This document shows, one piece after another, positions 1 through 7,945 of a stretch of 64,000 nucleotides of DNA. Both the position numbers and the translations under genes were made by a program. The notes beneath the pieces were generated by a model. It was not told where the DNA came from. It made no database searches and worked only from the letters and a program-made list of their open reading frames with translations. This DNA comes from Flavipsychrobacter sp. (GTDB lineage: Bacteria > Bacteroidota > Bacteroidia > Chitinophagales > Chitinophagaceae), in contig JAEUVF010000005.1 of the NCBI GenBank assembly GCA_016787265.1, positions 186,001 through 250,000 of the forward strand, given 5' to 3'. Numbering within the stretch: position 1 is the stretch's first letter; each line of letters starts with the position of its first letter.

Positions 1-144
1 CCCGCTTCCGTCAGCTGCAACGTCTGCTGAAATAACCAACTGAGTAGGTGCTCCATTCGAAGGTTCAGATTCTTTCTCTTTGGAGCAACTTGTTGCAGCC
101 AATAAATAGCTTGCTAATAGTAGTATGTTCATGATTATTCGCAT
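1..144 (-). CDS. Lipoprotein, 5' part only (cut by window edge)
   Basis: Only the first 48 codons are present; the gene runs leftwards out of the window. The start ATG (142-144) lies 4 bp downstream of the stop of the preceding gene, so it is the next gene of the SusC/SusD operon. Seen: a short hydrophobic signal segment ending in a lipobox-like ATSC, a charged linker, then a stretch reading PTQLVISADVAADGSG. The linker and the P-x-x-L start with GSG resemble the beginnings of the two upstream lipoproteins, which go on into PKD-like domains, so the same module probably follows. In comparable loci this position is often a GH16-type endoglucanase or another surface glycan-binding protein, but nothing in these 48 residues proves either. 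Confidence 0.75.
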   Translation of the reverse strand, partial: MRIIMNILLLASYLLAATSCSKEKESEPSNGAPTQLVISADVAADGSG

Positions 145-148
145 TTTG

Positions 149-1057
149 TTAAGGTTTTACTTTTAATTTTTGATACCAGGCATTGCCATCCACACCGATA
201 TTGCGCAGGTGGATGGTATTCTCCGTAATAGAAAGGATTTCATAGACATTGGCCCCTGTTGCAAAATTGATGGCGCCATTGCCAGGTACGGAAAACTGAA
301 TCCGGGTAGATACGGAAGCCGGTGCTCCTGAAGTAGCATCACTGAAAGTCAGTGCTTTTACCCCGCTTACATCAAGAGGATAACAATCTTCCGGACCACT
401 GAATTCATAAGATCCAACGGAAGCTCCCTGAATCAGACTTGCACCCTTATTGTCTACAGACATACTTACCCGGTTATTCGCATCCCGGCTAAAGGTGATC
501 TCATCATCATAGAAACAGCCGGTAAAGGCTTTCTCATCGGGAGATGCCTGGTACCAGATGGGTTCAAATGCATCCGCCGGACCAACACCAATATGTCCAG
601 CTGCCTGGTTATCTGTTACCCAGACTTTGCTGCCCGTACCTGTTAAAGCAGAAAGGATGGGTGCAGGGATTTCGAATATCACATTCACTGCAACTTTTTT
701 GCTAATGGTTGAAACCACACCTGCAGTACCAATGGCATTTACAGTAACAACATATTCCTGAGTACCAGGAGTGCCATAGCGATAGCGAACAGTTCCACCA
801 GGAACCATACGTGTAATACCGTCTCCAAAATCAATCTTATAGGTGATCGCATTGGTGGCATTGGCTTCTATTTGTACATAACCGGATCCGTTTCCTTCAG
901 GATTGGAAGCATCAGCACCTTCCACCACAATATCAAGTGCCAGTTCGGATGGAGTTTTGATTTCTCCAAAGGAATACTCTTCTTTCTGACAGGCTACAAT
1001 ACCGGCTCCAAGAATACCGGCCAGTAAAGCACGTGTTATATATTTTCGGATAGTCAT
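149..1057 (-). CDS. PKD-domain surface glycan-binding lipoprotein
   Basis: 302 aa. Signal peptide with lipobox (GIVAC, Cys23), then a PKD-like beta-sandwich at about residues 35-127, recognisable from the YKIDFGDG and YRYGTPGTQEYVVTV patterns. The rest (about 130-300) is a second beta-rich domain of the type that follows PKD in surface glycan-binding proteins; it ends with W-Y-Q-K. It lies 5 bp from the upstream 690-aa gene and 4 bp from the next lipoprotein gene, so it belongs to the SusC/SusD operon. By position it takes the role of SusE/SusF: an outer-membrane lipoprotein that binds the glycan at the cell surface. No catalytic motif is visible. The ligand is unknown; beta-glucan is a guess from the layout. 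Confidence 0.8.
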   Translation of the reverse strand: MTIRKYITRALLAGILGAGIVACQKEEYSFGEIKTPSELALDIVVEGADASNPEGNGSGYVQIEANATNAITYKIDFGDGITRMVPGGTVRYRYGTPGTQEYVVTVNAIGTAGVVSTISKKVAVNVIFEIPAPILSALTGTGSKVWVTDNQAAGHIGVGPADAFEPIWYQASPDEKAFTGCFYDDEITFSRDANNRVSMSVDNKGASLIQGASVGSYEFSGPEDCYPLDVSGVKALTFSDATSGAPASVSTRIQFSVPGNGAINFATGANVYEILSITENTIHLRNIGVDGNAWYQKLKVKP

Positions 1058-1062
1058 AATTG

Positions 1063-3135
1063 TTAGTTTAATGTGATGTCGTCAAAATACCAGGTGAAGT
1101 TCGCTGATCCATCTCCGGGAGTTCCCAGGTCGAAAATCAGCACCACTTTCTGATAGCTGTTAGCTGTATTGATGGCTGAATAGTCGAAGCTGAGTGTTTC
1201 CCATTCTCCGGCTTTGGTAGTGCTCAACTCTTTTTCAAATGCTATACCTCCATCATTCTGGTTTTCTACCTTGAGTAAAACTTTAGCGCCTACACGGGGA
1301 GAATATACTTTCATGGTAAAGGTTTTCTTTACAGAGAAATCAATCGGGGCAGCAAGGGAAATAAATGCACCACCCCAGGGCTGGCCTGGATTTTTTACCA
1401 TCCGGGCAACTTTGCTGCTGGTATTTGTGCCTCCACTAACAGGGTTATCAATAATGGTCACCTGGCCGCCATCAAAATTCACAAAATCGTAGGTCAATGT
1501 TGAAGACTCAAAGCTCAACGGCAGGGCCAATACATCATTGCCACCACCGGCTCCAACCATCTGTACATCGTCCCAATAGAACACTTTACCATTGCCATTG
1601 GTACCAAAGTCAAAGAAGATGGATGCCTTATCATAATTACGGCTTAGGTTCAATGCAGGTGTACCGGTGTTAAAATCAAACTCCAGGGTTTCCCATGCAT
1701 TTGCAACCGTGGTAGTGGCTAATTTTTCAACAAAAATGCCTCCGTCTGTATGGTCCTCTACTTTCAGCAGTACCGGAATGCCGGCTGCCGGTGAATACAC
1801 CCGCACACTCATTTTAGTTGCAGTTGCAGTAAAGGGAATTTTCTGCGGAAAACCCGATGGCGTTCCAATGGTGGTACCAGCCCATACTTCAGCACCATTT
1901 CCTTTAGTTGTTTTCTTCACATTATTTGATGCACTGGCTGGATCAATTGCGTCTTCGCTGCTGTTCCCGCCAAAGTCAGTTACGGTGTAGTCCACATTAT
2001 CCAGGTCGAATGTTACCGGCAGTGAGATGGGTGCTGCTGTTGGCGGCAAACTATTTACCAGTCGGATATCATCAAACAGGAAAGTAAAATTCGCTGATCC
2101 GTCACCCGGGGTTCCAAGATCAAAGATCAATACAACCTTCTGGTAACTATTCGAAGCATTAATAGCGCTGAAATCAAATACCAGGTCTTCCCATTCATTA
2201 GCTTTAGTTACAGGTTGTTGTAATTCATAGAAAATACCACCATCTGAAATATTTTCCACTTTAAGCAGTACGGTAGCGCCTGCTCTTGGAGAAAAGACCT
2301 TCATCCGGAAGATCTTGTTGGCACTGAAATCGATCGGCTGACTCAGCGTTATTACAGATCCACCCCAGGGCTCTGGAGCATTTTTGATCATTCTTCCTAC
2401 TTTAGCGGAAGGGTTACCCGGCTTGACATGCGGGTTATCAATCAGTGTTACCACACCCCCGCCGAAATTGATCCATTCGTAATTGAGTGTACCGTTTTCA
2501 AAATCCAGCGGCAGCAGTAATGGATTCACTATGGTGATCTCTTTGCTCAGTTCCGTGCTGGCCTGTCCACCACTCAGGGCTACCACCCGGATTGTATAAG
2601 TGCCGGTCTGCGCATATGTATAACTGGTAGTTCCACCTTCCAGCAGGGATACCGGCTCTTCTTCCTCCTCTTCGCCGAAATACACACGGAAAACGGTTTC
2701 ATAGTCAGCACTCGCGCTTACGTTCACCTTAAATGGATTGGAAGGGTCAATTGCTGCTGTAAAATCCATGTTCTCAGGAGCTTTGAAGCTTACTGTCAGG
2801 GGTTGTGTTACCTCTGTGGTCAAACCATTCACACCAATCCCTAATATCCGTACGTTGTAATTTCCTTCTGCGTACATGTGTTCCACTTTTCTACCGGGAC
2901 TAACCCGCTGTGGCTGTTGTGTCCCATCTCCGAAATGTACCAGGTAATAAGCCGTGCCTTCTCCGTTTGGATAAATGCTCACTTTACCGGTATTATCCTG
3001 TGTGATATCAAACATCGCGCTTAGTTTGTCTGGCGCAACGGCTCCTTCTGCGAAGGAAATATCGTCGAAACTTTCTTTCTTACAGCCACTCCAAAGCAGC
3101 CCCAGGGAAAGTCCAAGTATGAGTATTCGTTTCAT
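1063..3135 (-). CDS. Surface glycan-binding lipoprotein, two PKD-like domains plus three CBM-like modules
   Basis: 690 aa. Lipobox WSGC (Cys18); PKD-like domain 1 at about 36-118 (YYLVHFGDGT), PKD-like domain 2 at about 119-205, then three related beta-sandwich modules at about 206-361, 371-527 and 536-690. Each module has the signature LP..F....L.Y...(D)FGG, a middle M-x-V-[FY]-SP block with LLKVE..DGGI, and ends in FDLGTPGDG...F-DD. This resembles carbohydrate-binding modules of the CBM4/9/11-like jelly-roll type (family assignment inferred). Modules 1 and 3 are much closer to each other than to module 2, pointing to a later duplication. Located 23 bp after susD in the same operon; predicted to gather substrate for the SusC/SusD transporter. 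A run of six glutamates occurs in PKD 2 (about 155-160). Confidence 0.8.
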   Translation of the reverse strand: MKRILILGLSLGLLWSGCKKESFDDISFAEGAVAPDKLSAMFDITQDNTGKVSIYPNGEGTAYYLVHFGDGTQQPQRVSPGRKVEHMYAEGNYNVRILGIGVNGLTTEVTQPLTVSFKAPENMDFTAAIDPSNPFKVNVSASADYETVFRVYFGEEEEEEPVSLLEGGTTSYTYAQTGTYTIRVVALSGGQASTELSKEITIVNPLLLPLDFENGTLNYEWINFGGGVVTLIDNPHVKPGNPSAKVGRMIKNAPEPWGGSVITLSQPIDFSANKIFRMKVFSPRAGATVLLKVENISDGGIFYELQQPVTKANEWEDLVFDFSAINASNSYQKVVLIFDLGTPGDGSANFTFLFDDIRLVNSLPPTAAPISLPVTFDLDNVDYTVTDFGGNSSEDAIDPASASNNVKKTTKGNGAEVWAGTTIGTPSGFPQKIPFTATATKMSVRVYSPAAGIPVLLKVEDHTDGGIFVEKLATTTVANAWETLEFDFNTGTPALNLSRNYDKASIFFDFGTNGNGKVFYWDDVQMVGAGGGNDVLALPLSFESSTLTYDFVNFDGGQVTIIDNPVSGGTNTSSKVARMVKNPGQPWGGAFISLAAPIDFSVKKTFTMKVYSPRVGAKVLLKVENQNDGGIAFEKELSTTKAGEWETLSFDYSAINTANSYQKVVLIFDLGTPGDGSANFTWYFDDITLN
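1066..2520 (-). repeat. Three tandem copies of a ~155-codon binding module inside one gene
   Basis: Copies lie at about 2053-2520, 1555-2025 and 1066-1530 (minus strand). Copies 1 and 3 share long exact protein stretches, including SYQKVVLIFDLGTPGDGSAN, and also similar DNA; copy 2 is more diverged and has insertions. The copies are separated by short Pro/Gly-rich linkers. Confidence 0.8.
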
Positions 3136-3158
3136 GTTTCAATTTTTTGGATGATCAA

Positions 3159-4655
3159 TTAATAACCGGGGTTCTGAGGAAATCCGGATACATCCACTTC
3201 TTCCTGTGGTATGGGGAAAACCTCGTGTTTGCCGGTTACAAATCCGGTAATTTCCTGCGCTGCTCTACCCGTGCGTACCAGGTCAAAGAAACGATCTCCT
3301 TCCATAGCCAGTTCCAACCTGCGCTCATTCCAGATAGCTTCCGTCAATGCAGCTCCGGTTGCTGTGATGTTGTGATCATTATCGCCAAATGCACGCTGCC
3401 TCACCCTATTCAGGTAATCCTGAGCTTTGGCAGTGTTGGGAGATGCTTTCCGGTTATTGGCTTCAGCCGCCATCAGTAATACATCTGCGAAGCGGATTAC
3501 GCGGTTGTTGTTCAGGTAGTTCAACTCTATTTGTCCGGATGTTTCACCCTTACGCGGATGATATTTCTGGTTGTACAATCCTGTATTCTTATAAGGCGCC
3601 ACGAGGTAAGTGATATTATACTGTGGATTGGCTGCACTGTAGGCTTCAATATCCAGAATGGTAATATTCTTCCTGGTATCATCTGCATCAAACGCGTTTG
3701 CCAGGTCCTGTGTGGGCAGGTTTACACTCCATCCCTGGGCATAGGGGCTGCCACCGGTCAGGTTACGTACGCCACAATGCTGTACTGCGAAATTGCCCTG
3801 TCCGCGGCCCGGATTACTCCAATCGTAAAAGGGATTGTTATTTGTGTACTGGATTTCAAATACAGACTCCGGGCCGTTTTCGCCGCTTGCCAGGAAGATG
3901 TTTCCAAAATTTGGTAACAGACTGAAAGGGCCATTGATTACTTCTTCCAGAACGGTTGCTGCTTCTTCAAATTTTGCCTGGTTGGTGCTTCCCTGATATA
4001 AGAGCACTTTTCCCAATAAAGCTTGGGCTGCATATTTGGTAGCACGTCCGGGCTCGTTTACAGTTGTAGGAAGAGAAGCAATTGCAGCACGTAAATCTGT
4101 TTCGATTTGCGCATATACTTCTGCTTTAGGAGTGCGACCAAGTGACTTACTATCACCAACGCCTAAACGACGATCGGTAAACAAGGGCACATCTCCAAAG
4201 AAGCGCACCAATTCAAAATAGTAATAGGCACGCAGGAAATAAGCCTGAGCATATACCTGGTCTTTACCTGTGAAGTCCAGTTTGGCTTTATTTTCTTCCA
4301 GGTAGTTAGCCCGGTTGATCCCTTCGTAACATGTTTTCCAGATTTCAGTCAGGTAGCTGTTAACAGGAATAGTGGTATAGTCATCCATTTGCTGAAGCCC
4401 CAATACATCGGTTGCGTTTTCACCTCCTGAAACGGAGTTGTCAGACGCTACATCACCAATAACGGGAACTGCCCAAAGCCACTGAAGAGGAGAGTAAACA
4501 CCGACCAGCATCTTCTGGTAATCGTCGGCGGTTTTAAAATAATCGTCGGCGGTGATCTGATAATCCTCCCTCGGACTATAGTCAATAAATTTGGAGCAGG
4601 AAGCTGTGGCAACGATCAGTGACAGGCCAACTGCTATGTATAAACGATTTTTCAT
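3159..4655 (-). CDS. SusD/RagB family nutrient-binding lipoprotein
   Basis: 498 aa, a normal SusD length. Signal peptide with lipobox (TASC, Cys20). The tetratricopeptide part is visible around 130-250 (AQAYFLRAYYYFELVRFFGDVPL, split here by family convention, is the classical SusD helix pair), and the C-terminus carries the typical IWNERRLELAMEGDRFFDLVRTG stretch in shortened form ERRLELAMEG..FDLVR and ends in FPQNPGY. SusD forms the lid of the SusC barrel and binds the oligosaccharide at the outer surface. The gene follows susC with a 16-bp gap, the usual order. Substrate cannot be read from the sequence. Confidence 0.95.
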   Translation of the reverse strand: MKNRLYIAVGLSLIVATASCSKFIDYSPREDYQITADDYFKTADDYQKMLVGVYSPLQWLWAVPVIGDVASDNSVSGGENATDVLGLQQMDDYTTIPVNSYLTEIWKTCYEGINRANYLEENKAKLDFTGKDQVYAQAYFLRAYYYFELVRFFGDVPLFTDRRLGVGDSKSLGRTPKAEVYAQIETDLRAAIASLPTTVNEPGRATKYAAQALLGKVLLYQGSTNQAKFEEAATVLEEVINGPFSLLPNFGNIFLASGENGPESVFEIQYTNNNPFYDWSNPGRGQGNFAVQHCGVRNLTGGSPYAQGWSVNLPTQDLANAFDADDTRKNITILDIEAYSAANPQYNITYLVAPYKNTGLYNQKYHPRKGETSGQIELNYLNNNRVIRFADVLLMAAEANNRKASPNTAKAQDYLNRVRQRAFGDNDHNITATGAALTEAIWNERRLELAMEGDRFFDLVRTGRAAQEITGFVTGKHEVFPIPQEEVDVSGFPQNPGY

Positions 4656-4671
4656 TGTGTTCTGTTTGTGG

Positions 4672-7600
4672 TTAGAATTTTACATCAATACCGGCAGACC
4701 AGGTACGCGCCTGTGGGTACACACCGCGATCAATACCTGTATCAAAAATTCCTCCTGAGATTTCAGGATCATACCCTGAATACTTCGTGAATGTCAGCGC
4801 ATTTTTAATCTGTGCATATACTCTGATCCGGTTCACTTTGATTCGTTTCATCCATTCGCTGTTGAGTGTATAACCCAATTGAAGGTCTTTGATTTTGATA
4901 AAGGAGCCATCTTCTACGTATCGGTCGGAAGCGCGTATATTGTTGTTGCCGTCCACAAAGGAATACCGCGGATAACGGGCATCATTCGTGGTGCCTTCAC
5001 CAGTCCAGCGACCCAGTACACCACGAAATTTATTCGTCATAGCCAGGTTACGTTCGTAGGCACGATAGATATCATTCCCAACAGAAGCATAAACAAAAGT
5101 GGTAAAGTCGAATCCTCTGTATTCCAGGTTTAGTCCCCATCCCATGGTGAAATCCGGGAAAGGATCACCGATTTGTGTGCGGTCATCGGCATTGATCTGA
5201 CCATCTTTGTTCATATCCATGTATCGAATATCACCTGGCTGTGCGCCTGGTTGTGCGGTTTGTGCGTTCACTTCTGCCTGGTTCTGAAACAGGCCATTTG
5301 TTTTATAGCCGAAGAAATAACCAGGGGTAAATCCTTTTTCAAAACGTGTAACCTGTTGCCCCGGAATTCCATAGTTGCCTCCAGCGATCAGACCATTATT
5401 GGTTTCAGTCACTTCGTTTTTGGCAGTAGTGAAATTCACATAGGTGTTAATCTTGAAATTCTTACCAATGGTTTCATTATAGTTCAGGTTGAGATCTACT
5501 CCGTTGGTGCGGGTTGTTCCGATATTTGCTGTTGGCAGGGCAGCTGTTCCCAGGTAAAGAGAGAGTGTTGGGTTGAAGAGCAGGCCACTGATGTTTTTTT
5601 GATAATAATCGGTTGATAAACTCAGTTTGTTATTCAGGATGGCGATATCAAATCCGTAGTTCTGCTGGATCTGTTTTTCCCAACCCAGGGCATCATTGCG
5701 GAAAGAGGAGATGGTGGCGCCGATAGAGGTAGCATTCTCACCAAATGTATATCCGGCATTCTGCCCTAACCCATAAGAGTAAACGACGTTTGAGATGCGC
5801 TGGAACTGCGGACTCACATTTTCATTTCCGGTAACACCATAACTTCCACGGATCTTAAGATGATTGATGAGGTCACTGTTAAAAAATTCTTCGTTACTAA
5901 CTATCCATCCGAGTGACCCCGCATAGAAATTCGCGAATTTATTAGCCGGACCGAATGCATAGGATCCATCCCGGCGGGCTGTAAAGCTAGCCAGGTATTT
6001 ATTATCGTAGTCGTAGTTGAGTCTTCCGAAATAGGAAAGGTTACGACGCTCATACTGGAAGCTGCCTGCTCCGAGCCCATTGTTAACTGCCTGTCCGGTT
6101 GCAGAAGAAATGTCTGCAAACTCCCATGAGTTGAAGGGAACGTCCTGGCGGGAAGCGTCGAGTCCGTTGCCTGTAACTTTTGCAACCGACATACCGGCAA
6201 CCGCATCAAAATTGTGAACATCATTCAGGCGGAAATTATAACTGGCAAAATTTTCCCAGGTATAATTGTAATAGGTGTTTTTGTATTCAGATACACTGTT
6301 ATGCGCCCCGGTTCTTGGTGTACCGTCTGCATTCAGGGTGGAGTTGATATGACCCGCACCATAAAATGCAAGGGGTGCAAAACTTTTCCCAACCACATTC
6401 GTATAGGTATAACCGTAACGGGAAGTCAGGTTAAGGTTTTTAATTGGCGAATAGGTCAACTCCAGTTTGCCATAGAGTTTATTTGTATTGGATTTGTTAT
6501 AGGTGTCCGCCAACTGTGTCAGGGGATTAAAAATTTCTGAAAGGATATTCGGGCTGGTAGCGTACTTCCCATATACATTCGGGTTTGTATTGTATATGGG
6601 TGTTGTGGGATCAAAGTTCAGCGCATTGGAGATCACTCCATTAATGGAATTCTCAGGAACTCCGGAGCCTCGAATATTTACGAAACTGGTGTTGGCGGTG
6701 AACTTCAGTTTGGAACTCAGGTTATAGGTGATATTGGAGGTGGCGTTGATTCTTCTGAAGAATGATTTATCGCCGCCACCTACAATGCCATCCTGGTTAA
6801 GGAAAGAGCCGGAGAGGAAATAGGTCATTTTTTCAGAACCACCGCGGGCAGTCAAGGCGTGTGACTGGATCGGCGCTCTTTTAAAAATCTGATCCTGCCA
6901 GTCTGTTCCTTTTCCAAGAACACTCAGGTCAGGGAAGATGAGATCTCCGCCACTGGCAACAGACCCTTCGTTTACGATGGCGCCATATTCTGTGGCATTC
7001 AAAACGCCAATTTTACTGAAAACCTCCTGTACACCATAGTTTCCATTATAGCTGAACTCGGTTTTCTGATTCCGCCGACCGGATTTGGTAGTCACCAGGA
7101 TCACCCCGTTACCACCTTTCACTCCGTAAATGGACGTAGTTGCCGCATCTTTTAAAACGTTGATGGATTCGATGTCGGCAGGTGGAATGGAATTCAGGTC
7201 ATCCAGTGTCTGAATGGATCCATCTACAATAACAACGGGATCTGTTCCGGTATAGGAAGGAATGCCGCGAATCAGCACAGTTGGTTTAGCACCTGGAGTT
7301 CCGGGAGAAATCACGGTAACTCCGGAAGCCCTGCCCTGAATGGCATCTTCTGCCCGAACCGGACGCAGCTTTTCAATTTCTTTTTCTTTTACAGTGGCGA
7401 TGGCACCAGAAATCTTGGTCACTTTCTGGGTTCCATAACCAACTACCACTACCTCGTCCATCTGGCCAGACTGCGGCATCAGCGTGATGCTAAGAATTGA
7501 GCCGGTAATACGAACCTCTTGTTCAGTGAAGTTTAAAGAAGAAATGGTGAGTGTAGTAGCGGAAGTTGCTACTTCCAGTGAAAAATTCCCATTTTCATCC

Positions 7601-7767
7601 GTGCTTGTTCCCTGGGTACTGCCCTTCACCAGGACGGAGGCATTTGGAACCGGATTTCCTTTGTCGTCAGTTACCCGTCCGGTTACGGGTTTGGTTTGAG
7701 AGAAGCCGATAACTGCAAGCAGCAGCCCGACCCAGAGTAGCAATACTCGTCGCAGCACTTTTTTCAT
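4672..7767 (-). CDS. SusC/RagA family TonB-dependent transporter
   Basis: 1031 aa from the ATG at 7765-7767 (a TTG two codons upstream is possible but less likely). Order: signal peptide (ends about FSQ), carboxypeptidase-regulatory-like domain (VTGRVTDDKGNPVPNASVLV), TonB-box region DEVVVVGYGTQ, plug domain with VIVDG and LKDAATTSIYG, then the outer-membrane beta-barrel ending in aromatic/charged residues (SAGIDVKF). No STN domain, so control is not expected through FecR/ECF signalling; this fits with the divergent one-component sensor. It imports oligosaccharides produced at the surface into the periplasm, powered by TonB-ExbBD. First gene of the leftward operon. Confidence 0.95.
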   Translation of the reverse strand: MKKVLRRVLLLWVGLLLAVIGFSQTKPVTGRVTDDKGNPVPNASVLVKGSTQGTSTDENGNFSLEVATSATTLTISSLNFTEQEVRITGSILSITLMPQSGQMDEVVVVGYGTQKVTKISGAIATVKEKEIEKLRPVRAEDAIQGRASGVTVISPGTPGAKPTVLIRGIPSYTGTDPVVIVDGSIQTLDDLNSIPPADIESINVLKDAATTSIYGVKGGNGVILVTTKSGRRNQKTEFSYNGNYGVQEVFSKIGVLNATEYGAIVNEGSVASGGDLIFPDLSVLGKGTDWQDQIFKRAPIQSHALTARGGSEKMTYFLSGSFLNQDGIVGGGDKSFFRRINATSNITYNLSSKLKFTANTSFVNIRGSGVPENSINGVISNALNFDPTTPIYNTNPNVYGKYATSPNILSEIFNPLTQLADTYNKSNTNKLYGKLELTYSPIKNLNLTSRYGYTYTNVVGKSFAPLAFYGAGHINSTLNADGTPRTGAHNSVSEYKNTYYNYTWENFASYNFRLNDVHNFDAVAGMSVAKVTGNGLDASRQDVPFNSWEFADISSATGQAVNNGLGAGSFQYERRNLSYFGRLNYDYDNKYLASFTARRDGSYAFGPANKFANFYAGSLGWIVSNEEFFNSDLINHLKIRGSYGVTGNENVSPQFQRISNVVYSYGLGQNAGYTFGENATSIGATISSFRNDALGWEKQIQQNYGFDIAILNNKLSLSTDYYQKNISGLLFNPTLSLYLGTAALPTANIGTTRTNGVDLNLNYNETIGKNFKINTYVNFTTAKNEVTETNNGLIAGGNYGIPGQQVTRFEKGFTPGYFFGYKTNGLFQNQAEVNAQTAQPGAQPGDIRYMDMNKDGQINADDRTQIGDPFPDFTMGWGLNLEYRGFDFTTFVYASVGNDIYRAYERNLAMTNKFRGVLGRWTGEGTTNDARYPRYSFVDGNNNIRASDRYVEDGSFIKIKDLQLGYTLNSEWMKRIKVNRIRVYAQIKNALTFTKYSGYDPEISGGIFDTGIDRGVYPQARTWSAGIDVKF

Positions 7768-7790
7768 ATGCAAGCTAATTTTAATTAATG

Positions 7791-7805
7791 CCCGTTAATT
7801 GCGGG
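7791..7805 (-). other. Small hairpin in the susC leader
   Basis: CCCG...CGGG inverted repeat (4 GC pairs plus a G-U, loop about 5 nt) that would lie in the 5' untranslated part of the susC mRNA, about 24 bases before the ATG. Could stabilise the message or be chance. Confidence 0.3.
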
Positions 7806-7809
7806 AGTT

Positions 7810-7840
7810 TAAATCTAGACAGACAAATCGCCGTATGCAA
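7810..7840 (-). promoter_or_regulatory. Candidate susC promoter (Bacteroidota type)
   Basis: On the minus strand a -33 TTG (7838-7840) is followed after 20 bp by TAGATTTA (7810-7817), one mismatch from the TAnnTTTG -7 consensus. The spacing fits the 19-21 bp rule. Transcription would start about 35 bases upstream of the susC ATG. Confidence 0.45.
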
Positions 7841-7859
7841 GCAAACCCCTACAACACGT

Positions 7860-7922
7860 CTACATCAATCATGATCAGTTGATTGATAATCAATGATAAT
7901 CGACTACATCATCACTACATCA
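7860..7922. promoter_or_regulatory. Candidate operator cluster between susC and its regulator
   Basis: Three direct copies of CTACATCA start at 7860, 7904 and 7915; the last two are 11 bp apart, one helical turn. Between them lie an inverted repeat ATCAATCA-N8-TGATTGAT (7864-7887) and a 13-bp palindrome ATTGATAATCAAT (7882-7894), plus a tandem TGATAATC. All are immediately upstream of the candidate susC -33 box, where an activator would bind. The 950-aa divergent regulator is the obvious ligand. Confidence 0.45.
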
Positions 7923-7945
7923 AAGCAATTTTGTAAGTTTATCTA

